Origin: Collimonas rhizosphaerae
GTDB lineage: Bacteria > Pseudomonadota > Gammaproteobacteria > Burkholderiales > Burkholderiaceae_D
Assembly (NCBI RefSeq): GCF_038896935.1
Contig: NZ_JBANDC010000015.1
Coordinates: 68,131 to 132,130 of the forward strand
Reading direction: 5' to 3'
DNA length: 64,000 bases
Made by a program: the position numbers and the translations under genes. Shown in pieces: positions 42,511-51,193 of the stretch; within the stretch, counting starts at the first letter, position 1, and each line of letters opens with the position of its first letter. A model generated the notes under the pieces. The model was not told the DNA's origin and searched no databases. It saw only the letters and a list, made by a program, of their open reading frames with translations.

Positions 42511-44649
42511 TTACTCTTGCGGCACCGGCGTCAATGCGCCGGTCAGGTCGCCCATCGGCTTGGCGCCGCTCGCCACCAGCGCCTTGTCGCGGGCGGTGAG
42601 GCCAGGCAGCACCGGCAACGCATAACGATTGGTGATGAAGCGCAGGATGGAAGCGGTGTCGTACTGGGTGTGGTCGACGAAACCTTTCTTCGCATACGGC
42701 GACACCAGGAGAGTCGGCAGGCGTGTGCCCGGACCCCAGCGGTCGCCCTTTGGCGGCGCCACGTGATCCCAGAAGCCGCCGTTTTCATCGTAAGTCACCA
42801 CGATCAGCATGTTCTTCCACTGCGGGCTGGCCTGCAGCTTGGTGATGACGTCGGCGACATGGGCGTCGCCGTCAGCCACGTTGGCGTAACCGGCATGCTG
42901 GTTCAAATTACCTTGCGGTTTATAGAACGCGACCGCAGGCAGTTTGCCGGCTGCGGCGTCCTGCAGGAACGAAGCGTCGAAATCCTTCAGGTGGGCGGCG
43001 CGTTCGGCAGCGCCGGCGGCGGTAGCCGGATCGAAGCGGCTATAGTAGTTGAACGGCTGGTGGTGCGGCTGGAACTGGACCTTGCCGCCGTAGATCACGC
43101 TGCGGGTGGCGTTCGGCGCATCTGCCAATGCGGCGTTCCAGGCGCCTGCATACCAGGCCCAGTCGACGCCCTTGCTGGTCAGCTCGTCGCCGATGTTGGC
43201 CTGGGTCTGGACCGGCAGGGTAGTAGCCTTGCTTGGGTCGGCGTACACTGCCACGGCGGCGGCGTTGTTGCCGCTAGGCTGGTACGGCGGCTGCATGGTG
43301 TTGACCGCGTAGAACATGCCGGAAGCGTCTTTCGGCGTGATAGTGCTGTCCTTCAGGTAGACCGGGGCGCCGTTCAATACTGAAGTCGGATTGCCGGTGC
43401 CCGGAGTCAGGCCGACCAGGTTGCCGCTGGCGTCGAGCGTGACGGCCGAGATGTTGCCCTTGGCAGGTGACGTGGCGGCGTCGGCGTTCGGGTAAGTCGG
43501 GGCGCAGGCGCAGATCAGGTATTGGTGGGTCAGGAAGGAGCCGCCGAAAGCGCCCATGAAGAAATTGTCGGCCAGCGTGTATTGCTTGGCGATATTCCAC
43601 AGCTTCATCTTGCTGCCGTCGTAATAGCCCATGCTGAGGCCGCCGGCATCGGAGTACGCGGCGAACTTGTCATTCTTGCCGCCGTTGATCTGCATCTGGT
43701 TATTGAAGAAACGATGCACCAGGTCGCGCGTGATCACGGACGACGACATATAGATCGGGCTGTTGGCGTCATCGATCTGGAACGGCTTGTTCGGCAGGTT
43801 GGCCGATTGCGCCTGGGTGATGACGGTGCTCTGGCCGGCCAGGGTCATGCCGCCCCAGGTCGGCGGCAGGACCGGCAGGGTGCTGCCGTCGAAATCCTTT
43901 TGCGGTACATAACTGGAAGTCGAGGTCGGATTGACGCCGGGAATGCCGTTGGCGCCGGGGAACAGGCCGTACAGGTTGTCGAAGCCGCGGTTCTCGGCAA
44001 AGATCACCACCACGTTCTGGATGTTGTTCATCGCCAGCGCGCCGGCCAGGGCCTGGCCCAGGTCAACCGTGCCGCCTTGGGCGATGGCCGCCGCGATGGC
44101 AGCGTTGACGGCCGCTGCTTCCGCTTTCAGCTTGGCCAGGTCATTGCCGCCCAGCTTGTTGATGTCGGCCAGCAGGTTGGCTTCGGCAGTGCCGATCTTG
44201 GCGGCCAGCTTCTTGCTGGCGTCGGCGAAATCGCCGCCGTTGGCATCCATGGCGGCTGTCAGTTCGGTCGAGATGGCGCTGATGAAAGCGCTGCGGCCGA
44301 GCGGCGCACGGAACACCAGTTTCTGCGTGACGGCGCTGCCTTTGTCGCCCAGCGCTTCGTGGCGGATGGCGTCGGTATCGACGGTGGCCACTACCGCGCC
44401 CTGGCCCTTGAGGGAAAATGAACCGTCGGGAGCAGTCCTGGCTACCGGCGACGCGGCGTCGCACGTCGCTTTCTTTACCTTGTCTTCGAAGCAGACTTTG
44501 GCGTTTTCATAATAGCTGCCGGTGACCTGGCCGCTGGTCACTGAACCAGTGGCCTCGCCGATCGAGCTGCCGCCGCCGCAGGCGCTCAGGCCCGCCGATA
44601 GTGTCACCGTTGCCACCGTTACCGGCAGCCATTGCATGGTCCGCTTCAT
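42511..44649 (-). CDS. AcpA-like phosphoesterase lipoprotein (acid phosphatase / phospholipase C superfamily)
   Basis: A 712-residue exported enzyme. The signal peptide ends in a lipobox, LSAC (C24), followed by GGG. After about 190 residues of alanine-rich linker comes the alkaline-phosphatase-superfamily catalytic domain of the AcpA/PLC type: VVIFAENRGFDNLYGLFPG carries the nucleophile region, and MLIVVTYDENGGFWDHVAPP carries the metal-binding aspartate, glutamate and histidine. It should release phosphate from organic esters at the cell surface. A GGAGGG ribosome site fixes the start. A Pho box lies in the divergent promoter region. Confidence 0.83.
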   Translation of the reverse strand: MKRTMQWLPVTVATVTLSAGLSACGGGSSIGEATGSVTSGQVTGSYYENAKVCFEDKVKKATCDAASPVARTAPDGSFSLKGQGAVVATVDTDAIRHEALGDKGSAVTQKLVFRAPLGRSAFISAISTELTAAMDANGGDFADASKKLAAKIGTAEANLLADINKLGGNDLAKLKAEAAAVNAAIAAAIAQGGTVDLGQALAGALAMNNIQNVVVIFAENRGFDNLYGLFPGANGIPGVNPTSTSSYVPQKDFDGSTLPVLPPTWGGMTLAGQSTVITQAQSANLPNKPFQIDDANSPIYMSSSVITRDLVHRFFNNQMQINGGKNDKFAAYSDAGGLSMGYYDGSKMKLWNIAKQYTLADNFFMGAFGGSFLTHQYLICACAPTYPNADAATSPAKGNISAVTLDASGNLVGLTPGTGNPTSVLNGAPVYLKDSTITPKDASGMFYAVNTMQPPYQPSGNNAAAVAVYADPSKATTLPVQTQANIGDELTSKGVDWAWYAGAWNAALADAPNATRSVIYGGKVQFQPHHQPFNYYSRFDPATAAGAAERAAHLKDFDASFLQDAAAGKLPAVAFYKPQGNLNQHAGYANVADGDAHVADVITKLQASPQWKNMLIVVTYDENGGFWDHVAPPKGDRWGPGTRLPTLLVSPYAKKGFVDHTQYDTASILRFITNRYALPVLPGLTARDKALVASGAKPMGDLTGALTPVPQE

Positions 44650-44747
44650 AAACCCTCCCCGGGCGATAAAAAGCGCAATCGTATGCCCCGAATATTTCAG
44701 CTGTGTGAAATGCCGCAGCGGCCGCCATTTATTTTCAGGATGTGGAT

Positions 44748-44765
44748 GTGTCATCGTTCTGTCAC
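44748..44765 (+). promoter_or_regulatory. Pho box (PhoB site)
   Basis: GTGTCAT-CGTT-CTGTCAC is two 7-base direct repeats 11 bases apart, matching the PhoB consensus CTGTCAT-N4-CTGTCAC except for the first base. A TAGGCT element at 44776, 10 bases further, could be the -10 of the peroxidase gene. The orientation favours that gene; control of the divergent phosphatase is also plausible. Confidence 0.72.
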
Positions 44766-44836
44766 ACAACGCTGCTAGGCTTGCCTCCCATTCGACGCGG
44801 CGCTCCGCTCGTCCCCAAGGCTTGTCAAACATTCCT

Positions 44837-46096
44837 ATGAAACCAGCGGTCATTGCATTCCTGAGCGGCGTCGCCGTGCTTCTCCTGAACGGCTGCGGCC
44901 AGCAGCACGCGGACGCCGAAACAGCCAAGCCCGCTGCACCGGCCTACGTCGGCGCGACCTATGCGCCGACGCTGAAAAAGCAGCCCTCGGTAGCCGCCAT
45001 GACCGCGCTCGGCCGCACCATGTTTTCCGATCCTTCGCTGTCGGCGTCCGGCAAGATGTCTTGCGCTACCTGCCACAGCCCCGACCATGCATTCGGCCCG
45101 CCCAACAACCTGGCGGTGCAGCTGGGCGGCAAGGAAATGAAAACGCTGGGCACGCGCGCCGTGCCTTCGCTGCGCTACATACAGAACGTGCCGGCCTTCA
45201 CCGAACATTTCTTCGACGACGATGGCGACGACAGCATCGACGCCGGCCCCACCGGCGGCCACAACTGGGACGGCCGCGCGCCGTCGACCCACGACCAGGC
45301 GCGGATCCCGCTGCTGTCGGCGCACGAAATGGGCAATGCGAATGCGGCCGAAGTGGTGGAAAAACTGAAAAAAGCCAGCTACGCGGCGCAGTTCCGCGCC
45401 ACCTTCGGCGAGGATATTTTCGACAACCAGGAGCAAGCCTTCAAATGGGCGCTGATGGCGCTGGAAGTATTCCAGGAAAGCCCGACCGAATTCTATCCCT
45501 ACAACAGCAAGTACGACGCCTTCCTGCGCCAGCAGGTCCAGCTCAGCAAGCAGGAGCTGAACGGCCTGCGCCTGTTCAACGATGCGTCGAAAGGCAACTG
45601 CGCCTCCTGCCACATCAGCGCAATCACGGCCAGCGGCGCCTTCCCGCAATTTACCGACTACGGCCTGATCGCCATCGGCGTGCCGCGCAACAAGAACATC
45701 CCGGCCAACGCCGATCCGAAATATTACGACATGGGTTTGTGCGGCCCGGACCGCACCGACCTCAAGGACAAGACCGAGTATTGCGGCATGTTCAAAACGC
45801 CGTCCTTGCGCAATGTCGCCACGCGCCAGGTGTTTTTCCACAACGGCGCCTTCAGCAGCCTGGAGCAGGTGATGAAATTCTACGTGCAGCGCGACACCCA
45901 GCCAGAGAAATGGTATCCGCGCGGAAAAGACGGCAAGGTGCGCAAGTATGACGACCTGCCTGAGGGATACCATGGCAACGTCAACGTCGAAGCGCCGTTT
46001 GACCGCAAGCCGGGCGACAAGCCGGCGCTGACGGATAACGAAATCAAGGACGTGATCGCCTTCCTCAAAACCCTGAACGACGGCTACCGGCCTTGA
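44837..46096 (+). CDS. Di-heme cytochrome c peroxidase-like lipoprotein
   Basis: A 419-residue periplasmic protein of the CcpA/MauG family. The leader ends in a lipobox, LNGC (C20). Two heme c sites are clear: C76-ATC-H80 (CATCH) and C255-ASC-H259 (CASCH). The region between holds GTRAVPSLRYIQNVPAFTEHFFDDDG. Family members reduce hydrogen peroxide or oxidise bound substrates. The divergent phosphatase and the Pho box suggest a role during phosphate starvation, which is unusual for a peroxidase. Confidence 0.88.
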   Translation: MKPAVIAFLSGVAVLLLNGCGQQHADAETAKPAAPAYVGATYAPTLKKQPSVAAMTALGRTMFSDPSLSASGKMSCATCHSPDHAFGPPNNLAVQLGGKEMKTLGTRAVPSLRYIQNVPAFTEHFFDDDGDDSIDAGPTGGHNWDGRAPSTHDQARIPLLSAHEMGNANAAEVVEKLKKASYAAQFRATFGEDIFDNQEQAFKWALMALEVFQESPTEFYPYNSKYDAFLRQQVQLSKQELNGLRLFNDASKGNCASCHISAITASGAFPQFTDYGLIAIGVPRNKNIPANADPKYYDMGLCGPDRTDLKDKTEYCGMFKTPSLRNVATRQVFFHNGAFSSLEQVMKFYVQRDTQPEKWYPRGKDGKVRKYDDLPEGYHGNVNVEAPFDRKPGDKPALTDNEIKDVIAFLKTLNDGYRP

Positions 46097-46102
46097 CCGC
46101 CA

Positions 46103-46130
46103 GCCGGCTCGCGGCCTTGCGCGAGCCGGC
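46103..46130. terminator. Hairpin between convergent ccp-like and aspD genes
   Basis: A perfect 11-base stem, GCCGGCTCGCG and CGCGAGCCGGC, with a 6-base loop lies between the two stop codons. T-runs are absent. Confidence 0.55.
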
Positions 46131-46138
46131 CGCCAGCG

Positions 46139-47785
46139 TTATTTCCTGGCCTTCTTTGCACCCTTTGCTGCTTTCGGCTTGCCGCCGGCCGCCTTGCCGC
46201 CACCGGCGGTTTTCTCGAACTGCACATGGAATTCCAGCGCCAGCTTGCGGATCGCCTTGCCGATGTTGGTGTAGTCGTACTCGTTGAGATTGGCCAGCGA
46301 CACCCGCGCCGAAGCGTGCGCGGTGCCGAAGCCGCGCCCTGGCAGCAGGATCACGCCGGTTTCTTCCGCTAGCCGGAACAGCGCTTCGTTCGGCTTCAGG
46401 CGCTTCACCATCCACTTGGCGAAATCGGCGCCGTACATCTGCGTGGCCAGCGTTTCCAGGTCGAGCAGATGGTAGTAGTGGACCGAATCGGCGTCGACCG
46501 GCAGCGGCAAGGCCAGCGCCCGGTATAACGCTTCTTTGCGGCGCAGGACGATGCGCTTCATCGATTTCTTGTAATTCTGCGGCTCGTCCAGCAGCGAATA
46601 CAGGGAGAACAAGGTCATCTGCGCCTGCACCGGGGTCGACAAGCCGGCGGTGTGGTTCAGCGCCACGGTGCGGCTGTCGGCCACCAGCCGGTCGATGAAT
46701 TTCAGTGCACGCGGTTCGGTGGTGATCGAGTTGTAGCGCAGGTCCAGCTCCTTGCGCCGCGCCTCGGGCAAGGCGGCGATCTTGTCGTCCAGGATATTCT
46801 TTTCATGGGTGGCGACCACTCCCATGCGCCAGCCGGTGGCGCCGAAATACTTGGAGAACGAATACACCAGGATGGTGTTGTAGGGGCAGATCGCAAACAG
46901 CGATATGAAGTTGTCGGCGAAAGTGCCGTACACATCGTCGGTCAGGATGATCAGGTCGGGGCGCTGCCTGACGATCTCGCCAATGTACGCCAGCGTCTCG
47001 TCGTTGATCCTGACCGAAGGCGGATTGCTGGGATTGACCAGGAAGAATGCCTTAACCTTGGGATCGAGCAGCTTGTTGAGTTCTTTCCTGGTGAACTGCC
47101 AGCTGTTCTCGGCCGGCGCATCGACCAGCAGCTCGACCAGCTGGTAGTCGTTGAGGTGCGGGATTTCGATATACGGCGTGAAGATCGGCATGCCGAGGGC
47201 GATGGTGTCGCCGGCCTCGAGGATATGGTTTTCACGCAGGCTGTTGAAAATGTATGTCATGGCGGCGGTGCCGCCTTCCACCGCATACATGTCGAAATTG
47301 CCGATGAACGGCTGCTCGCCAATCATCTCCTGGCGGATGTACTGGCCGACGATCTGCTCGCCCAGGCTCAGCATGCGGTCCGGCACCGGGTAGTTGCAGC
47401 CGAGGATGGCTACGCACATCTCGTACAGGAAAGCGCCGGCCGACAAGCCCAGCTGGTCACGCACATAAGACACGGCGGCTTCGATGAAACGCACGCCGTC
47501 GACGCCGGCATGGGCCTTGGTGAAAATCTCGAAACGCGCCTCGATGCCGTCGCGCTGCGGGAAACCGCCGACGCCATCCATATAGATATAAGAACGCTCG
47601 GCTTCGCTCATGGCAAACAGGCCGAACTGGAAAAAGCCGTGGCGCGGCGTGGTGGCCAGGAAATTCGGGTTGCCGCGGCCGGCGTTAAGCATGGCGCGGT
47701 CAGCGCTCGACGCCACCTGGATCAATGCGTCTTTCAATTCAAACGGGCTGAGCAAGGCGAGTTTATCCGGGTTGCTGAAATCCAT
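46139..47785 (-). CDS. aspD: Aspartate 4-decarboxylase / aspartate aminotransferase
   Basis: A 548-residue PLP enzyme that mainly converts aspartate to alanine and CO2. The length and N-terminal extension (MDFSNPDKLALLSPFELKDALI, then LNAGRGNPNFL) are those of AspD rather than ordinary aminotransferases. The PLP lysine is in YSFSKYFGATGWRMG, and the substrate arginine region ends GFGTAHASARVSLANL. A lysine/alanine/glycine-rich tail (KPKAAKGAKKARK) is an unusual addition. It precedes no other gene but follows aspT, forming an operon. Confidence 0.93.
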   Translation of the reverse strand: MDFSNPDKLALLSPFELKDALIQVASSADRAMLNAGRGNPNFLATTPRHGFFQFGLFAMSEAERSYIYMDGVGGFPQRDGIEARFEIFTKAHAGVDGVRFIEAAVSYVRDQLGLSAGAFLYEMCVAILGCNYPVPDRMLSLGEQIVGQYIRQEMIGEQPFIGNFDMYAVEGGTAAMTYIFNSLRENHILEAGDTIALGMPIFTPYIEIPHLNDYQLVELLVDAPAENSWQFTRKELNKLLDPKVKAFFLVNPSNPPSVRINDETLAYIGEIVRQRPDLIILTDDVYGTFADNFISLFAICPYNTILVYSFSKYFGATGWRMGVVATHEKNILDDKIAALPEARRKELDLRYNSITTEPRALKFIDRLVADSRTVALNHTAGLSTPVQAQMTLFSLYSLLDEPQNYKKSMKRIVLRRKEALYRALALPLPVDADSVHYYHLLDLETLATQMYGADFAKWMVKRLKPNEALFRLAEETGVILLPGRGFGTAHASARVSLANLNEYDYTNIGKAIRKLALEFHVQFEKTAGGGKAAGGKPKAAKGAKKARK

Positions 47786-47846
47786 TCTGATACTCCTTAT
47801 TCGATAGATTGGCTCCGCCGCGGCGGAGCAGGATGCGCAAACAAGA

Positions 47847-49541
47847 TCAGACCAGCGCCACCACCAGCGGTCCCAGCAAGGTCAGGAACACATTGGCGAG
47901 GGCGTAGGTAATGGCAAAGGGCACGGTAGGAATGGCGTTCTCCGCTTTGTCGAGCACCTCGCCGAAAGCCGGGTTGGCGCTGCGCGAACCGCTGAGGGCG
48001 CCGGCGAACACCGCCGTATTGTCGTAGCGCAGGACATAGCGTCCGATCAGCATCGTCAGGATCATCGGCAGGATGGTCACCACCACGCCGACGCCGAAGA
48101 TGGTGAAACCCTGTTGCCTGACGGTCTGCACCGCCTGCAGGCCCGACGACAGGCCAACCACCACCACGAAGCCGGCCAGGCCGAGGTCTTTCAGGATTTG
48201 CACCGCGGCGGCCGGCATGGCGCCGAACGACTGGTGCCGGGAACGGAACCAGCCGAACAGCAGGCCGGACAGCAGGGCGCCGCCGCCGCTGCCCAGCGTC
48301 AGCGGGATCGAGCCGACCTTGGCTACCAGCAGGCCGACCAGCAAGCCGGCCACCAGCCCGGCGCCCAGATAGACAAAATCGGTTTTGGCGCTCGGCACGA
48401 TCACATAACCGACGATATCGGCAACGCGCTTGACGTCTTGTTCGGCGCCATAAATGGACACCACGTCGCCCACCTGCACGATGGTTTCAGGCAGTATCGG
48501 CAGCACCTGCCCCATGCGGCTGAGCTGCACCACGTAAATGCCGTGGCGCACCTCGCCCGCGGTCTGGGTGCGGATTTCCGCCACGCTCTTGTTGTGGAAT
48601 GCCTTGTTGGTCAGCACCACTTCCCGGTGCTGCATGGTCAGCTCCATGCCTTCCACCGCATACACTTCCTTGCCGAGGAAACCGGAAGTGCTGACCACCG
48701 CTTCACGGCGGCCGACCACCAGCACGATGTCATGCGACTGCAGCATCAGCTGCGGACTGACTTCGATCACCTGGCCGGCGCGCTTGACGCGCTCGATGGT
48801 GATGGCGGTAGCAGGATCAAGATTTTCCACTTCCTCGACCGAGATCTTGCCTTGGGTAACTTCATACAGGCGGCCGACCAGTTCCGGCAGCGCCGCATGC
48901 TGTTCCGGCCCCAGCAGCTTGACGCCGGCCAGCATCGCCGTCTCGGCCTTGATCGCATCGTCGCGGATGCTGCGGCCCATCAGTTTCGGCAAGATGCTGA
49001 CACAGACGATGATGGCGCCGAAGGAGCCGAACACATAGGTCACAGCGTATCCCACCGCGACATTGCCCTGCAGGCGCGCCACCTCTGCCGCATCCAGCCC
49101 CAGCTTGGTGATGGCGTCGCCGGCGGTGCCGATGATTGCCGACTGCGTCAGGCCGCCGGCGGCAACGCCCGCCGCCAGGCCCTTGTCGAGGCCGAACAGC
49201 TTGGCCATCACGACTACCGTCGCCAGCCCGGTCAGCGCCAGCACCGCCGCCAGGATGATTTCCCGGATCGACTGCTTGCCTAGCGAGTTGAAGAACTGCG
49301 GACCGCTCTCGTAACCGACCGCATAAATGAACAAGGCAAACAGCACGGCCTTGACGCCGGGATCGACATGCACTCCGACCTGGCTGACCAGCACCGCCAC
49401 CAGCAGGGAGCCGGCGACGCCGCCCAACTGGAATTTGCCGAACTTGATCTTGCCGACGGCATAACCGACCGCCAGCGATAAAAACAGCGCTATCTCCGGG
49501 GATTTCTTGAATAACTCATGCAGCCACTCCATAAGGGACAT
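47847..49541 (-). CDS. aspT: Aspartate:alanine exchange transporter
   Basis: A 564-residue membrane antiporter of the AAEX family. Two hydrophobic halves (residues about 10-180 and 370-564) flank two cytoplasmic RCK_C/TrkA-C domains (AITIERVKRAGQVIEVSPQL, and LSRMGQVLPILPETIVQVGDVVSIYG). It exchanges aspartate for alanine; together with decarboxylation by AspD this consumes a proton and generates proton motive force. The start MSLMEW has an AAGGAAGG ribosome site. Confidence 0.92.
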   Translation of the reverse strand: MSLMEWLHELFKKSPEIALFLSLAVGYAVGKIKFGKFQLGGVAGSLLVAVLVSQVGVHVDPGVKAVLFALFIYAVGYESGPQFFNSLGKQSIREIILAAVLALTGLATVVVMAKLFGLDKGLAAGVAAGGLTQSAIIGTAGDAITKLGLDAAEVARLQGNVAVGYAVTYVFGSFGAIIVCVSILPKLMGRSIRDDAIKAETAMLAGVKLLGPEQHAALPELVGRLYEVTQGKISVEEVENLDPATAITIERVKRAGQVIEVSPQLMLQSHDIVLVVGRREAVVSTSGFLGKEVYAVEGMELTMQHREVVLTNKAFHNKSVAEIRTQTAGEVRHGIYVVQLSRMGQVLPILPETIVQVGDVVSIYGAEQDVKRVADIVGYVIVPSAKTDFVYLGAGLVAGLLVGLLVAKVGSIPLTLGSGGGALLSGLLFGWFRSRHQSFGAMPAAAVQILKDLGLAGFVVVVGLSSGLQAVQTVRQQGFTIFGVGVVVTILPMILTMLIGRYVLRYDNTAVFAGALSGSRSANPAFGEVLDKAENAIPTVPFAITYALANVFLTLLGPLVVALV

Positions 49542-49649
49542 CCTTCCTTGTGAGAAATGCAGTTTGTTCAATCAATCGATGCGGCGGCCAGGACGGTTCG
49601 CGCAGCTGGGACCTTGAGAAGTTGCAGAAAAGCATCTTCATAATAGCAG

Positions 49650-49679
49650 AGTCGCTATTTCCAAAAAGAAATAGCGACT
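49650..49679. terminator. Perfect hairpin between GST and aspT genes
   Basis: AGTCGCTATTTC and GAAATAGCGACT form a perfect 12-base stem with a 6-base loop, 65 bases past the stop of the GST gene at 49744 and 108 bases before aspT. It may end GST transcripts. A weak downstream T content leaves an operator role open. Confidence 0.5.
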
Positions 49680-49743
49680 GTCTTGCCTGGCAAAAAGGAG
49701 GGGGTGATACAGGTTGACGGCACATGCCGCCTGGCGGCAGCTG

Positions 49744-50376
49744 TCAGGCTATCAACAGCTCTTCTTCAAGCTCGGTCTGGCGCCAGGCGTCAAGTTCTTG
49801 CACACGGCTGAACCAGGCTTGCAGGTGTGTGTACGGCGCCAGCGGCACGCGCCCCGGTTCGACCGCCATCAGCGGCGCGGCGATCGCCAAATCAGCTAGC
49901 GTCAGGCCGCTTCCCGACACCCACCTGCGTTGCGCCAGATGTCCGTCCAGCACGCCGGCGTATTTCTCCAGGTCGGTAAGCGCGCGCTGCAATTCGACCG
50001 GATCCGGCCGGCCGGCGCCGATCAGCCCCTTGATGAAATTTTCCCAGTAAAAAATCGCTATCATCGGCGCGAAATGCTGGGCCGACCAGAACATCCAGCG
50101 GTTGACGTCGGCCCGCGCCCGCAGCTCGGCCGGATAAACCGACTGGCCCGGCGTCTTGTCGGCCAGGTATTGCATGATCGCGCAAGACTCCCACAGGATG
50201 AAATCGCCGTCCACCAGCACCGGGATTTTTTCGTTGGGATTGATCGCCAGCAGGTGCTTGCGCTGGTCGGCGCTGGACAGGTCAAGCAGCACCAGGTCGA
50301 GCGGCAGGCCTAGGTGGTGCGCGGTCATGACGACGCGCCGCGCATTGGATGAAATTGGGTGATGGTAAAGGCGCAT
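49744..50376 (-). CDS. Glutathione S-transferase family protein
   Basis: A 210-residue enzyme with an N-terminal thioredoxin-like domain (MRLYHHPISSNARRV with the catalytic serine region, NPNEKIPVLVDGDFILWESCAIMQYLADK) and a helical C-terminal domain (WVSGSGLTLADLAIAAPLM). It differs clearly in sequence from the GST at 40772. It has a GGGAG ribosome site. Substrate unknown. It shares a strand and a 93-base gap with the WYL regulator upstream. Confidence 0.9.
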   Translation of the reverse strand: MRLYHHPISSNARRVVMTAHHLGLPLDLVLLDLSSADQRKHLLAINPNEKIPVLVDGDFILWESCAIMQYLADKTPGQSVYPAELRARADVNRWMFWSAQHFAPMIAIFYWENFIKGLIGAGRPDPVELQRALTDLEKYAGVLDGHLAQRRWVSGSGLTLADLAIAAPLMAVEPGRVPLAPYTHLQAWFSRVQELDAWRQTELEEELLIA

Positions 50377-50469
50377 GACGACGATCTCCCGGAAGTTGTT
50401 GATGCAAGACCTGCATCTTAGTCCCGGGCTGCTGACAACCTGTGTCAGTAGCGTTCCGACAAGCCAGTC

Positions 50470-51174
50470 CTAATGATCTTCGCCGAACGGATTCTCGCTG
50501 CGCCAGGCCTGCAGCAGCACGCTGCGCTGCTGCGGATAGCGCAGCTTGGTCACCGTCAAGGCGCTGATCCTGTCGTTGCGGAAATGGCGGAAGCCGTTGC
50601 GCAGCTCGCACCAGCCGATGACCAGCCGCTTGCCCTCGAAGAACGCCAGCGCAATCGGCCAGACCAGTCTTTCGGTAGCATTGCCGTTCTCGTCGCGATA
50701 GCCGATATTGATCTTGTGCTGGCGCCGGATCGCTTCGCGGATCGGGCCCAGCGTCTTGTTGTTGGGCGCTTCCTCAAGGAAGCTGGCCGCCAGCAAACCC
50801 ATGTTTGCCATGCTGTCGCGCAGGTCGAGCGGCGAAGCGGCGGCGATCTTGCTGAGCGCATTCCCCGCGGCCTGCGCCAAGCCGTCGTCGCCTTGCTGCT
50901 TGACCCAGCGCGCTCCCAGCACCAGCGCTTCCAGTTCGTCTTCGTTGAACATCAGCGGCGGCAGGAAAAAGCCGGCGCGCAGCACATAACCCAGGCCAGC
51001 TTCGCCCTCGACCGGCGCGCCCAGCTCGATCAGGGTCTGCACGTCGCGGTAGATAGTGCGCACCGAGACCGACATCTGCTCCGCCAGGCAGGCAGCGGTG
51101 ACCGGCCGCCGATGGCTGCGCAAAGCATCCATCAGCATGAACAATCGTCCGGTGCGGCTTGCTGCTTGCGCCAA
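50470..51174 (-). CDS. YafY-family transcriptional regulator (HTH + WYL)
   Basis: A 234-residue regulator. The winged helix RTGRLFMLMDALRSHRRPVTAACLAEQMSVSVRTIYRDVQTL starts at once, so the TTG at 51174 is preferred; it has a strong AAGGAGA ribosome site 5 bases upstream. The WYL domain is in the second half (RLVWPIALAFFEGKRLVIGWCELRNGFRHFRNDRI). It is shorter than the regulator at 27806 and lacks the extra C-terminal extension. It may control the GST gene downstream. Confidence 0.87.
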   Translation of the reverse strand: MAQAASRTGRLFMLMDALRSHRRPVTAACLAEQMSVSVRTIYRDVQTLIELGAPVEGEAGLGYVLRAGFFLPPLMFNEDELEALVLGARWVKQQGDDGLAQAAGNALSKIAAASPLDLRDSMANMGLLAASFLEEAPNNKTLGPIREAIRRQHKINIGYRDENGNATERLVWPIALAFFEGKRLVIGWCELRNGFRHFRNDRISALTVTKLRYPQQRSVLLQAWRSENPFGEDH

Positions 51175-51193
51175 TATGTCTCCTTGGACGGCT

